The notes under the pieces were generated by a model. It made no database searches. It saw nothing but the letters and a program-made list of their open reading frames with translations, and was not told the DNA's origin. Positions 1 through 5,955 of a stretch of 6,563 bases of DNA are shown here, piece after piece (the stretch's first letter is position 1; every line of letters starts with the position of its first letter). The position numbers and the translations under genes are program-made. Origin of the DNA: Clostridia bacterium (GTDB lineage Bacteria > Bacillota > Clostridia > Christensenellales > CAG-138); contig JAEDJH010000067.1 of the NCBI GenBank assembly GCA_016296415.1, positions 1 through 6,563 on the forward strand, given 5' to 3'.

Positions 1-42
1 AACAGTTTTGGGGGTTTTTTGCGTCTATCTGTTTACCATTAA

Positions 43-1509
43 TTAAAAACCGTTTTCAACTATCGTATAGTAGGTCACCGGACAGTGGGGGTCTTCCAAT
101 GAATAACCTGCACCTGCAGCAACAAATGCGGTCCTAAAATCCGCATATACGTCCCACATTTCAACACAGGGAAGATCAAGCACCAATGTCTGCGGATTTC
201 CGTATGCCGCCAAGTACGCCATCCATTGCATGCAGAATGCAGGTGCCGGACGAACCTCTACCGCACTGCTTAAACCGAAGAAAGCACCGACACTGCTCGT
301 CGTGCAATAGTTTGTAAAACCATATTCTTCAAATTCGGCTTGTACTGTAGAAAGCGATTTAGTGCGTAATCTGTATACAACACCGCTCGTTAAGCTATGA
401 GGCGCCGTGGGGATCTTATAGAGATCCTTGCGATCCGATGCGATTTTTCTTGCTGCACTTTGCAGTGAACTCTTCATACTGCTCGTTGCAACAAAGTAGT
501 CATACCAGCCCGCATAAGCCTCGGCCTGTTCTTCCAAATCTTCATTTTTCGCAACGGAGATGGATTTTTTGTTGCCATACCGTGTAAATCCCCAAAAGTC
601 ATAGGGTAAAGAAGCAACGAGGTCATCTTCGTTTATTACATTCCAGATGGTTTCATAGGAATCCGCATCTGAAGCTGTTGTAGTATTGGGCGATGCAAAG
701 GTATATGTAAACGGCTTCCAGTCAGAGCGATCTTCAAAGATTGTACCCATTATATTTGCAATGGCGCCGCCTCTGGAATGACCGTTGAGGAGAATGATCT
801 TCTCATCGTCGGATTCTGAGCCCACGTGTGCCTCGATATACGCATCGAGTTCTTTCATTGCCCTTGTTGCTGTAACGTCGAACCCTTTATGATTCTTCTT
901 GTTTATCCAGTCCTTTGCATTGCGCCTATGGTAGTCGGAGGAATCTGCACCAACGTCGAAATTGCTGCTCCATTCAGCATAGGTGCCGTTCGTGCCGCGT
1001 ACGCTGCAGACAAAAACTTCCTTATCGACACCATCGACCGTGATACGCTTGTGTCCCATTATTATCGTGGTTATGTCATCGACATCCTTATCTTTTTCAC
1101 CTTTGGCACCGTGAGTTGCTGCGGTAATATCCACATACCTGCAGTCCTCAAAACCAAGAGCCTCCCATGCGCCGGTTTTGCTTGAGCGACCATAGTTATA
1201 ACCATCGAATATCATATTTGCGCCATCATAGGCAGCAGCATCACCTGAATTTGAATATGCCGAAACCGCAAGGAGCAGCGACACCATGGCGAGGTCGTTT
1301 GAATACTCTTTGTTATCACCCTCGGTGAGCAGATCAAATCCCCAGTTGCAACCGGCTCGGAAAGATTCGCCATCCGAATTCCAATATAATCTGCCCGTAT
1401 AGGCTTCTACCGCGCCATCCGTATCATCGGCAAATGCGTTGATGCCGGGAAATGTGACGATTAACGCCAGCATCAGGGCAAGGCTCATTATAAACTTCAC
1501 TTTTTGCAT
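43..1509 (-). CDS. Secreted class-3-type lipase/esterase (alpha/beta hydrolase)
   Basis: The 488-residue protein probably hydrolyses ester bonds of lipids outside the cell; the real substrate is unknown. Seen: a signal peptide (Lys3/Lys5, hydrophobic core about 7-23, AFA at 25-27 with likely cleavage before Asp28) and no other membrane segment or wall-sorting motif. The nucleophile elbow GHSRG lies at 243-247 (Ser245). An RGT at 171-173 fits the oxyanion strand, and NEDDLVASLP at 293-302 fits the usual N-x-x-D-x-V-x-x-x-P acid motif, giving Asp296. The likely catalytic His is His475 in DPHCPVTYY near the C terminus, with His371 as the alternative. Family knowledge: this order (RGT, GHSxG, Asp, His) is that of class 3 lipases. 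Odd: about 180 residues separate Asp296 from His475, longer than in compact fungal lipases, and the mature protein has seven cysteines. A ribosome site (GAAAGGA, 1521-1527) precedes the ATG by 11 nt. The gene is monocistronic as far as visible. Fold class is fairly sure, substrate is not. Confidence 0.88.
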   Translation of the reverse strand: MQKVKFIMSLALMLALIVTFPGINAFADDTDGAVEAYTGRLYWNSDGESFRAGCNWGFDLLTEGDNKEYSNDLAMVSLLLAVSAYSNSGDAAAYDGANMIFDGYNYGRSSKTGAWEALGFEDCRYVDITAATHGAKGEKDKDVDDITTIIMGHKRITVDGVDKEVFVCSVRGTNGTYAEWSSNFDVGADSSDYHRRNAKDWINKKNHKGFDVTATRAMKELDAYIEAHVGSESDDEKIILLNGHSRGGAIANIMGTIFEDRSDWKPFTYTFASPNTTTASDADSYETIWNVINEDDLVASLPYDFWGFTRYGNKKSISVAKNEDLEEQAEAYAGWYDYFVATSSMKSSLQSAARKIASDRKDLYKIPTAPHSLTSGVVYRLRTKSLSTVQAEFEEYGFTNYCTTSSVGAFFGLSSAVEVRPAPAFCMQWMAYLAAYGNPQTLVLDLPCVEMWDVYADFRTAFVAAGAGYSLEDPHCPVTYYTIVENGF

Positions 1510-1621
1510 GGGTTTTGTTTTCCTTTCTTTACAACACGCAAATTGAGAAAAAAATTACTCACACTTGCGCTGTCGGTTCGCAAATGCAATGTAAAACATA
1601 GCTCTCTTGTGTTGGGAGAAA

Positions 1622-1650
1622 ATTATACCATAATTTATATATTATTGCAA
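1622..1650 (-). promoter_or_regulatory. Sigma-A promoter of the lipase gene, extended -10
   Basis: Read on the minus strand: TTGCAA (-35, 1645-1650), a 17-nt A/T-rich spacer, then TATAAT (-10, 1622-1627) preceded by TGG, an extended -10. Match and spacing are close to ideal. Transcription should begin near 1615, giving a leader of about 105 nt before the lipase ATG. That leader includes a short inverted repeat (TTGCG at 1565-1569, CGCAA at 1579-1583). Confidence 0.85.
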
Positions 1651-1696
1651 TCGCCTGTTTCAACTTTTTTGTGAGGGTTGTTGCGGTACATTAGTC

Positions 1697-1702
1697 TATG
1701 AT
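1697..1702 (+). promoter_or_regulatory. Possible -10 element of the Nudix gene
   Basis: TATGAT (one mismatch from TATAAT) lies 36 nt before the Nudix ATG and would place a transcript start near 1709, just ahead of the ribosome site AGGAGG at 1717-1722 (10 nt from the ATG). I find no convincing -35 at 16-18 nt upstream, so this is a weak call made mainly on position. Confidence 0.3.
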
Positions 1703-1732
1703 AGAATTGCTTGCGCAGGAGGATTTAATAAA

Positions 1733-2191
1733 ATGGACAGAACGCAGCGTACAGAAATTGTAAATATGTGCATGATTTACAGTGGTGAGCTTATCTTGGT
1801 TCAGGATAAGATTAATGCGGAGTGGGGCGGCTTGACCTTCCCGGGCGGACATGTTGAAGCAGCCGAGTCACTGACGGATGCGGTTATCCGTGAGGTCTTT
1901 GAGGAAACTGGGCTTACCGTAGCCTCCCCAAGGCTGTGCGGCATAAAGGATTGGGTGAACGATGACGGCTCACGGTACATGGTGCTGTTTTACAAAACAG
2001 ATAAGTTCAGCGGCAAGCTGAAGCCATCCTGCGAGGGCGATGTTTTTTGGATGCCGCTTGACAAGCTGCTGTCGATGACCGACCGTCTGTCATTGGATAT
2101 GAAGGATATGATAAAGGTCTTTTTGGACGATGATCTAAGCGAATTTTTCTATTACAAGAAAAACGGGAAATGGCTTTATGAGCTGAAATAA
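1733..2191 (+). CDS. Nudix hydrolase, MutX-like 8-oxo-dGTP diphosphatase
   Basis: The 152-residue cytosolic protein probably removes pyrophosphate from oxidised nucleotides such as 8-oxo-dGTP, cleaning the nucleotide pool before it reaches DNA. Seen: a perfect Nudix box from Gly39 to Leu61 (Gly39, Glu45, Arg53-Glu54, Glu57-Glu58, Gly60), preceded by FPGGH, which binds Mg2+ through the REXXEE glutamates. Beyond the box, segments resemble, from memory, streptococcal MutX: NMCMI near the N terminus, GIKDW, DKFSGKL, EGDVFWM, and SEFFY followed by a basic tail. That extended likeness is why I prefer the MutX subfamily over a generic Nudix label, though substrate range in this superfamily is hard to predict. 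The length is normal. The start is fixed by AGGAGG 10 nt upstream. It is transcribed divergently from the lipase and convergently with the small membrane protein gene, so it probably stands alone. Orthology to MutX is inference. Confidence 0.9.
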   Translation: MDRTQRTEIVNMCMIYSGELILVQDKINAEWGGLTFPGGHVEAAESLTDAVIREVFEETGLTVASPRLCGIKDWVNDDGSRYMVLFYKTDKFSGKLKPSCEGDVFWMPLDKLLSMTDRLSLDMKDMIKVFLDDDLSEFFYYKKNGKWLYELK

Positions 2192-2217
2192 TTCGAACCA
2201 ATGCTGCTTCGACAACA

Positions 2218-2244
2218 AAGCGGCAGGCAAGCGCCCACCGCCTT
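2218..2244. terminator. Possible terminator hairpin between convergent genes
   Basis: An imperfect GC-rich inverted repeat: AAGCGG and GGC on one side, GCC and CCGCCTT on the other, with a 4-nt loop (2229-2232), a 2x2 internal mismatch and one bulged C. It lies between the Nudix stop (2191) and the end of the small membrane protein gene (2268), where a bidirectional terminator is expected. The plus-strand tail (TTCATCTTTATT) is only moderately T-rich, so strength is doubtful. Confidence 0.4.
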
Positions 2245-2267
2245 CATCTTTATTCGGCAAATCCGGC

Positions 2268-2549
2268 TCATTCTTCTCTTTTCGTTACTCCCTCGCTCTC
2301 CCCCGTCTCATGGTGCTCGGCGTTTTCGATGTGATTATCGTATTTGCGCTTGTATCGCCTTGCAAACCTGCGGCTGTCGGCAATGTAAAACCCCATGGTG
2401 GTAATGATAACGGGAAACACTGCCAGCATGAGTATCTTCGTGAGCTGGCTGCTGATGAATCCCATTGCGCTGTTGACCTGGTCAATGACGAGCAGCGTCA
2501 TAAACATCAGCGACATAACTATGCAAAAATGCGGCAGTATTTTTTTCAT
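2268..2549 (-). CDS. Small two-helix membrane protein, function unknown
   Basis: I do not recognise this 93-residue protein. Seen: two hydrophobic segments, about residues 5-24 and 37-57, joined by a short polar loop (DQVNSAMGFISSQ), then a strongly basic stretch (SRRFARRYKRKY, about 59-70) and an acidic, Glu/His-rich tail ending in KREE. By the positive-inside rule the basic stretch and the tail should face the cytoplasm, so both ends are probably inside. There is no lipobox and no clear cleavable signal peptide. Its ATG is 9 nt after the stop codon of the phosphodiester glycosidase gene, and its ribosome site overlaps that stop, so the two are almost certainly co-transcribed and probably translationally coupled. 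A role as membrane partner or local helper of the glycosidase is inference. That it is a real gene rests on the ribosome site, the spacing and the clean hydrophobic pattern. Confidence 0.75.
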   Translation of the reverse strand: MKKILPHFCIVMSLMFMTLLVIDQVNSAMGFISSQLTKILMLAVFPVIITTMGFYIADSRRFARRYKRKYDNHIENAEHHETGESEGVTKREE

Positions 2550-2554
2550 AAAAG

Positions 2555-2560
2555 CTCCTC
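2555..2560 (-). promoter_or_regulatory. Ribosome site overlapping the upstream stop codon
   Basis: GAGGAG on the minus strand shares its first two bases with the TGA stop of the phosphodiester glycosidase gene (TGAGGAG, 2555-2561) and sits 5 nt before the ATG of the small membrane protein. This geometry typically couples the two translations. Confidence 0.75.
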
Positions 2561-3557
2561 AATCTATCCCTATGTAGATTATATCCGTTACTTCCCGTTC
2601 TTTTGACGGATTGTTATAATACTCACCCTGAACGACCATCTGTGAGGTGGCTCCGCCGTCAAGGTTATACGCCGAAACGCAGCCATTATCGTAAAACCAC
2701 TTCGACAGATCCGTGAGCAGTATGCCGTCTGATTTACTCGAACGACCGTCCACACAGACAAAGATGTAGTGCAGCGGCTCTATCATTCCTATAGCTGTCC
2801 TCGGATGCCGCCTCTTTCCCACATAGTCTTCGCAGTTAAACTCGGTCATTGGCTGACCGTTATCGTCCAAAAGCCTCGGTCCGAACGACCAAGCCTGCCA
2901 CGCTCCGTTTTCCTCAATAACGCCTATATCAAACTTGTCCTGGTCATACGTTACAAGTGACCCATCGTAATACAACACCGCAACATCTTTATACATTCTT
3001 TCACGGCAAAGCACACCGTTGCGGACCTCCACGCCCTCTCTCCTTGCGGCAAACTGATCGCCGTTTATGGCAAGGAACGCATTCACCTCACGTGCAAGCC
3101 TGTATGCATATTCTTTGTTTGCCCATGCGCCCTTATACTGTCCGCCGGCGCAATACGTTTTAAGATAAGTGACATCCCTCAGCCATATCTCCGCAATATG
3201 AAAAACCGCATCCCCCTCCGTCTTTGTTAAAAGTTCAATCCGTACATTTTCTGTAATAAGCATTTCGTCGGTCATGACCGACCTATGTTCATCAGGAGCA
3301 AAAATTGGCGGCTCCGTCGGCAGCGGTGTCGGAGTAATAAGCGCAGGCTCATCCGTCCTGGGGGGCGTATACGTCGGAATTGCGGTAGGTACAGACGTTG
3401 ACGGCAGCGTCGGAGTGGGCAAGCTGACCTCCACATAATTAAAATCCCCAATGGGGTTTACGTGGTGAAAGTACGCAAAAATAATGAGCGAAAGCCCCGT
3501 TGCGACAATGTATATAAGTATCAGCTTCCACACTTGAAGCTGCTTCTTTTTCTTCAT
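2559..3557 (-). CDS. Membrane-anchored phosphodiester glycosidase (NAGPA-domain) protein
   Basis: The 332-residue protein is probably held in the membrane with its enzyme domain outside the cell. Seen: a short basic N terminus (KKKK), one hydrophobic helix about 10-30, a Pro/Thr-rich linker about 46-88 (many PTP/PTEP units) and a C-terminal domain with the NAGPA/DUF2233 motif series: INGDQF (164-169), SFGPRLL (224-230), HPRTAIG (251-257), VDGR (269-272), NLDGGATS (298-305). Family knowledge: this domain is named after the human enzyme uncovering mannose-6-phosphate, and bacterial members are thought to act on sugar phosphodiesters; substrates are mostly unknown. A cell-wall or surface-polymer target is inference from location. 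Start: an in-frame ATG seven codons earlier (3576-3578) lies almost on the predicted transcript start and has no ribosome site, whereas this ATG has AAGGCGG 8 nt upstream. It is the first gene of a two-gene unit with the small membrane protein. Confidence 0.87.
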   Translation of the reverse strand: MKKKKQLQVWKLILIYIVATGLSLIIFAYFHHVNPIGDFNYVEVSLPTPTLPSTSVPTAIPTYTPPRTDEPALITPTPLPTEPPIFAPDEHRSVMTDEMLITENVRIELLTKTEGDAVFHIAEIWLRDVTYLKTYCAGGQYKGAWANKEYAYRLAREVNAFLAINGDQFAARREGVEVRNGVLCRERMYKDVAVLYYDGSLVTYDQDKFDIGVIEENGAWQAWSFGPRLLDDNGQPMTEFNCEDYVGKRRHPRTAIGMIEPLHYIFVCVDGRSSKSDGILLTDLSKWFYDNGCVSAYNLDGGATSQMVVQGEYYNNPSKEREVTDIIYIGID

Positions 3558-3565
3558 GCAATTAA

Positions 3566-3572
3566 CCGCCTT
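3566..3572 (-). promoter_or_regulatory. Ribosome site fixing the glycosidase start
   Basis: AAGGCGG on the minus strand, 8 nt before the ATG at 3555-3557. It supports that codon over the in-frame ATG at 3576-3578, which has only A-rich sequence ahead of it. Confidence 0.65.
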
Positions 3573-3586
3573 AAACATTTTTCGCT

Positions 3587-3615
3587 ATTTTACCACATAT
3601 CACAGCACATAACAA
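3587..3615 (-). promoter_or_regulatory. Sigma-A promoter of the glycosidase/membrane protein pair
   Basis: Minus strand: TTGTTA (-35, 3610-3615), a 17-nt spacer, TAAAAT (-10, 3587-3592) preceded by TGG (extended -10). The transcript should begin near 3580, leaving a short leader of about 22 nt before the ATG at 3557. A 9-bp near-repeat (CACAGCACA at 3601-3609, CGCAGCACA at 3620-3628) flanks the -35. Confidence 0.75.
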
Positions 3616-3713
3616 CAGCCGCAGCACACAGATTTTTATTACGTTCATAAAGTATAATCTGCATATCAGTCCAATAATATCAGAATTTGCTTTTATTTTG
3701 AACAAAGCTGCGT

Positions 3714-3719
3714 TATAAT
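3714..3719 (+). promoter_or_regulatory. -10 element of the folC-folD operon
   Basis: A perfect TATAAT 33 nt before the folC ATG, predicting a start near 3726. The hexamer 17 nt upstream (TTTTAT, 3691-3696) is a poor -35, though the region is A/T-rich. A second perfect TATAAT on the same strand at 3653-3658 also lacks a good -35 and could be an additional weak promoter. With the proximal start the leader is only about 27 nt, too short for a riboswitch. Confidence 0.5.
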
Positions 3720-3731
3720 AGCTTGATTAAT

Positions 3732-3743
3732 AAGGAAGGAAGG
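3732..3743 (+). promoter_or_regulatory. Tandem AAGG ribosome site fixing the folC start
   Basis: Three AAGG units in a row (AAGGAAGGAAGG) end 9 nt before the ATG at 3753. This favours that ATG over the in-frame TTG at 3723, which lies upstream of the predicted transcript start. Confidence 0.75.
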
Positions 3744-3752
3744 CTTAATCGC

Positions 3753-5021
3753 ATGAATTACGAAGAAGCGGTAGCTTATATACACAGCATTTACTGGCGC
3801 GGAAGCAAGCTCGGTCTCGTTCGTGTCACCGAACTGCTTGAGCTGATGGGCAATCCTCAGGATTCCCTTAAATTTGTTCACGTTGCAGGAACAAACGGCA
3901 AGGGCTCAACCACAACAATGATTTCCAACATTCTCAGGGCTTCAGGATACACCGTCGGTTCGTTTATTTCGCCGTACGTAACCAGATTTAACGAACGCAT
4001 TCAGCTCAACAACCGTGAGATTGAGGATGATGAGCTTGCGGAGCTTACCGACTACGTTCGCACCTTTGCGGACGCAATGCCCAACTCTCCCACGGAATTC
4101 GAGGTTATAACAGCAATTGCGTTCGAGTATTACAAGCGCAAAAACTGCGATATAGTCGTTGTGGAGGTCGGTCTTGGCGGCAAGCTCGATTCAACAAACG
4201 TCATAAAAACGCCCGAAGTCGCCGTTATTACCCCCATTGACTTCGACCATACCCATGTACTTGGAAACACTCTCGCCGAAATAGCTTCGGCAAAGGCCGG
4301 AATAATTAAGAAAAACGGCATTGTGGTCACTCACCCTCAGCACAAAGAGGCTCTCGACGTGTTGGCTGAAGCCTGTTCGGAGCAGAATGCAAAGCTTATA
4401 ATTGCCGACACCTCCCCCATTAAGCTGAACGAACGCAGCATCGACGGACAATGCTTCGATTACGGCGACTATAAAAACCTCAAGATCCGTCTTGCCGGCT
4501 CATACCAGCTTAATAACAGCGCAGTTGCTCTCAACGCAATTTTCGCCCTCAGAAGCCGTGGTTGGAATATCCCGGACGATGCTGTATATAACGGATTGGC
4601 GAATGCCAAATGGCCTGCACGCTTTGAGGTGCTGTCAAAAAACCCCATATTCATCGTTGATGGCGGTCACAATCCCCACGGCGTCCGCGGCACACTAAGC
4701 AGCCTGATGAATTACTTCCCGAACGAGAAAATTACGTTCATACTCGGCGTGATGGCGGACAAGGATGTTTCTGAAATCGTTTCCCTGCTTGCACCTGTTG
4801 CAGAGAGCTTCTACACCGCCGCACCCAACAACGACAGAGCTATGCCCGCAGAGCAGCTTGCGGAGCTTATCAAAAAATTCGGCGTTCCGGCAACGCCCTG
4901 CGCTTCCGTGAGCGATGCTGTTCATGCGGCAATAAGCCACATTGAGAAGGGCGGCAAAATTTGCGCAGTGGGTTCTCTGTATATGGCCGGCGAAGTCCGC
5001 CAATGCTTTGATTTGGAATAA
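3753..5021 (+). CDS. folC: Folylpolyglutamate/dihydrofolate synthase FolC
   Basis: The 422-residue cytosolic ligase adds glutamate to folates, using ATP via an acyl-phosphate. Many bacterial members also make dihydrofolate from dihydropteroate; which activities this one has cannot be told from sequence alone. Seen: the P-loop VAGTNGKGST (44-53); SPYVTRFNERIQ (73-84) in the folate/omega-loop region; TEFEVITAIAF (115-125); EVGLGGKLDSTN (139-150), where the usual GGRxD arginine is a lysine; DHTHVLGNTL (166-175); and AKAGIIK (181-187), whose Lys182 fits the carbamylated lysine of the family. The C-terminal Mur-ligase-like domain starts near 290 and carries VDGGHNPHG, a close match to the usual DGAHNP. 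The length is typical (about 420-430). The start is set by the ribosome site at 3732-3743. folD follows 18 nt after the stop on the same strand, so the two form an operon for folate retention and one-carbon flow. Confidence 0.96.
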   Translation: MNYEEAVAYIHSIYWRGSKLGLVRVTELLELMGNPQDSLKFVHVAGTNGKGSTTTMISNILRASGYTVGSFISPYVTRFNERIQLNNREIEDDELAELTDYVRTFADAMPNSPTEFEVITAIAFEYYKRKNCDIVVVEVGLGGKLDSTNVIKTPEVAVITPIDFDHTHVLGNTLAEIASAKAGIIKKNGIVVTHPQHKEALDVLAEACSEQNAKLIIADTSPIKLNERSIDGQCFDYGDYKNLKIRLAGSYQLNNSAVALNAIFALRSRGWNIPDDAVYNGLANAKWPARFEVLSKNPIFIVDGGHNPHGVRGTLSSLMNYFPNEKITFILGVMADKDVSEIVSLLAPVAESFYTAAPNNDRAMPAEQLAELIKKFGVPATPCASVSDAVHAAISHIEKGGKICAVGSLYMAGEVRQCFDLE

Positions 5022-5026
5022 GGAGG
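5020..5026 (+). promoter_or_regulatory. folD ribosome site overlapping the folC stop
   Basis: AAGGAGG begins inside the folC TAA stop (TAAGGAGG) and lies 13 nt before the folD ATG, a rather long spacing. The overlap suggests that ribosomes ending on folC help initiate folD. Confidence 0.65.
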
Positions 5027-5039
5027 AACAGAATAGAAT

Positions 5040-5891
5040 ATGGCAACCGTTTTAAAAGGCGCCCCCGTAGCTGCAGAGATAAATCAAGAGCTTTCGGAAA
5101 GGATTACGATGCTTCGTCAGCATGGCATAAATCCCACCCTCTGCACCATCCGTGTGGGCGAATCTCCCGACGATATTTCTTACGAAACAGGCGCTGCAAA
5201 GCGTGCGGCAAAGCTCGGTGTTGAGCACGTCAAGGTCGTTCTGCCCGATTCGGCAACTCAGGACGAGGTGATCGCCGCAATATGCAAAGCGAACAACAAC
5301 CCTGCCGTTCACGGAATATTGGTATTCAGACCCTTGCCCAAGCACATTGACGATGCCGCAATCCGTGCTGCCCTCTGCCCCGACAAGGATGTGGACGGAA
5401 TAACCGAAGGCTCGCTCAATGGCGTTTTCACCGGAAGCGGCAAGGGCTTCCCTCCCTGCACAGCGCAGGCGTGCATTGAAATTCTTGAGCGCACGGGGAC
5501 AGAGCTTAAAGGAAAAAATGCCGTTGTCATAGGCAGAAGTCTTGTCATCGGAAAACCCGTCGCCATGATGCTGCTGCAAAAAAACGCCACCGTCACTATC
5601 TGCCACACGAGGACAGTGGATACACCGACAATAGCAAAGAGAGCCGACATAATCGTTGCTGCGGCAGGCTCTGCGGGGATGGTTAACGCAAACTATCTAA
5701 GTTCAGGTCAAACCGTCATTGACGTTGGCATAAACGTGAACGATGAAGGTAAGCTATGCGGCGACGTTAAGTTTGACGAAGCGGAAGCTATAGTCGAAAG
5801 GATAACGCCCGTACCCGGCGGCGTCGGTGCGGTGACCACAAGCGTCCTCATGTCCCATGTGGTCGAGTCCGCAGTGAGAGCGCTGAAATGA
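5040..5891 (+). CDS. folD: FolD-family methylene-THF dehydrogenase/cyclohydrolase, altered active site
   Basis: The 283-residue cytosolic enzyme of the FolD family oxidises 5,10-methylene-THF to methenyl-THF with NAD(P)+ and usually also hydrolyses it to 10-formyl-THF. Seen: full normal length; VGESPDD-SY (39-48) with the conserved tyrosine (Tyr48); HGILVFRPLP (91-100); KDVDG (116-120) with the folate-site aspartate; GFPPCTAQACIEIL (136-149); the Rossmann motif VVIGRSLVIGKPVAMML (162-178); ATVTICHTRT (183-192); DVGIN; and PVPGGVGAVTT (257-267). Odd: four residues after Tyr48, where the family has its catalytic lysine (human Lys56), there is Ala52, and in the usual V-Q-L-P-L-P motif the glutamine (human Gln100) is Phe96. 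Alignment around both sites is gap-free. From memory, Clostridia often carry a similar form (YERGA-KR). Loss of cyclohydrolase activity is therefore possible but is inference. It is the second gene of the folC operon, ending just before a terminator hairpin. Confidence 0.94.
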   Translation: MATVLKGAPVAAEINQELSERITMLRQHGINPTLCTIRVGESPDDISYETGAAKRAAKLGVEHVKVVLPDSATQDEVIAAICKANNNPAVHGILVFRPLPKHIDDAAIRAALCPDKDVDGITEGSLNGVFTGSGKGFPPCTAQACIEILERTGTELKGKNAVVIGRSLVIGKPVAMMLLQKNATVTICHTRTVDTPTIAKRADIIVAAAGSAGMVNANYLSSGQTVIDVGINVNDEGKLCGDVKFDEAEAIVERITPVPGGVGAVTTSVLMSHVVESAVRALK

Positions 5892-5915
5892 AACGGTCTT
5901 AGTTATTGAGAATTA

Positions 5916-5941
5916 AAGCCCCGTGTATTGTCGCGGGGCTT
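5916..5941. terminator. GC-rich hairpin, probable bidirectional terminator
   Basis: AAGCCCCG (5916-5923) pairs perfectly with CGGGGCTT (5934-5941); one T-G wobble and one G-C pair extend the stem to 10 bp with a 6-nt loop (5926-5931). It lies 24 nt after the folD stop and 14 nt past the tdk stop, where both convergent transcripts should end. The tails are short (TTATCTGTT on plus, CTTTAATTCT on minus), so efficiency is uncertain, but position and stem are convincing. Confidence 0.75.
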
Positions 5942-5955
5942 ATCTGTTACGGTAT

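Larger units (their letters stand above)
1510..1732. other. Divergent intergenic region, lipase/Nudix
   Basis: These 223 bp hold the lipase promoter, its leader of about 105 nt (1510-1615) and the Nudix start signals. Besides the 5-bp inverted repeat at 1565-1583 I find no stronger secondary structure, no tRNA and no open frame with a ribosome site. Confidence 0.6.

Noticed and set aside
1..42. Terminator after the lipase gene
   Set aside because: AACAG and CTGTT form only a 5-bp stem with a loop over 20 nt and no T-tract in the right place; the T and G runs alone are not enough, and the window ends here.
826..1185. Open frame of 119 codons on the plus strand inside the lipase gene
   Set aside because: It is antisense to a well-supported gene, has no ribosome site I can see and gives a Cys-rich composition without a recognisable motif.
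2201..2606. Several short plus-strand frames over the small membrane protein gene
   Set aside because: None has a ribosome site; the minus-strand frame has one, plus coupling to the upstream gene and a clear membrane-helix pattern.
3720..3752. Folate-sensing riboswitch ahead of folC
   Set aside because: The predicted leader is only about 27 nt, too short for a THF riboswitch, and no long paired structure is seen further upstream.
5052..5606. Open frame of 184 codons on the minus strand inside folD
   Set aside because: It is fully antisense to folD, whose motifs are unambiguous; the frame is open because of codon bias in folD and its product shows no family features.
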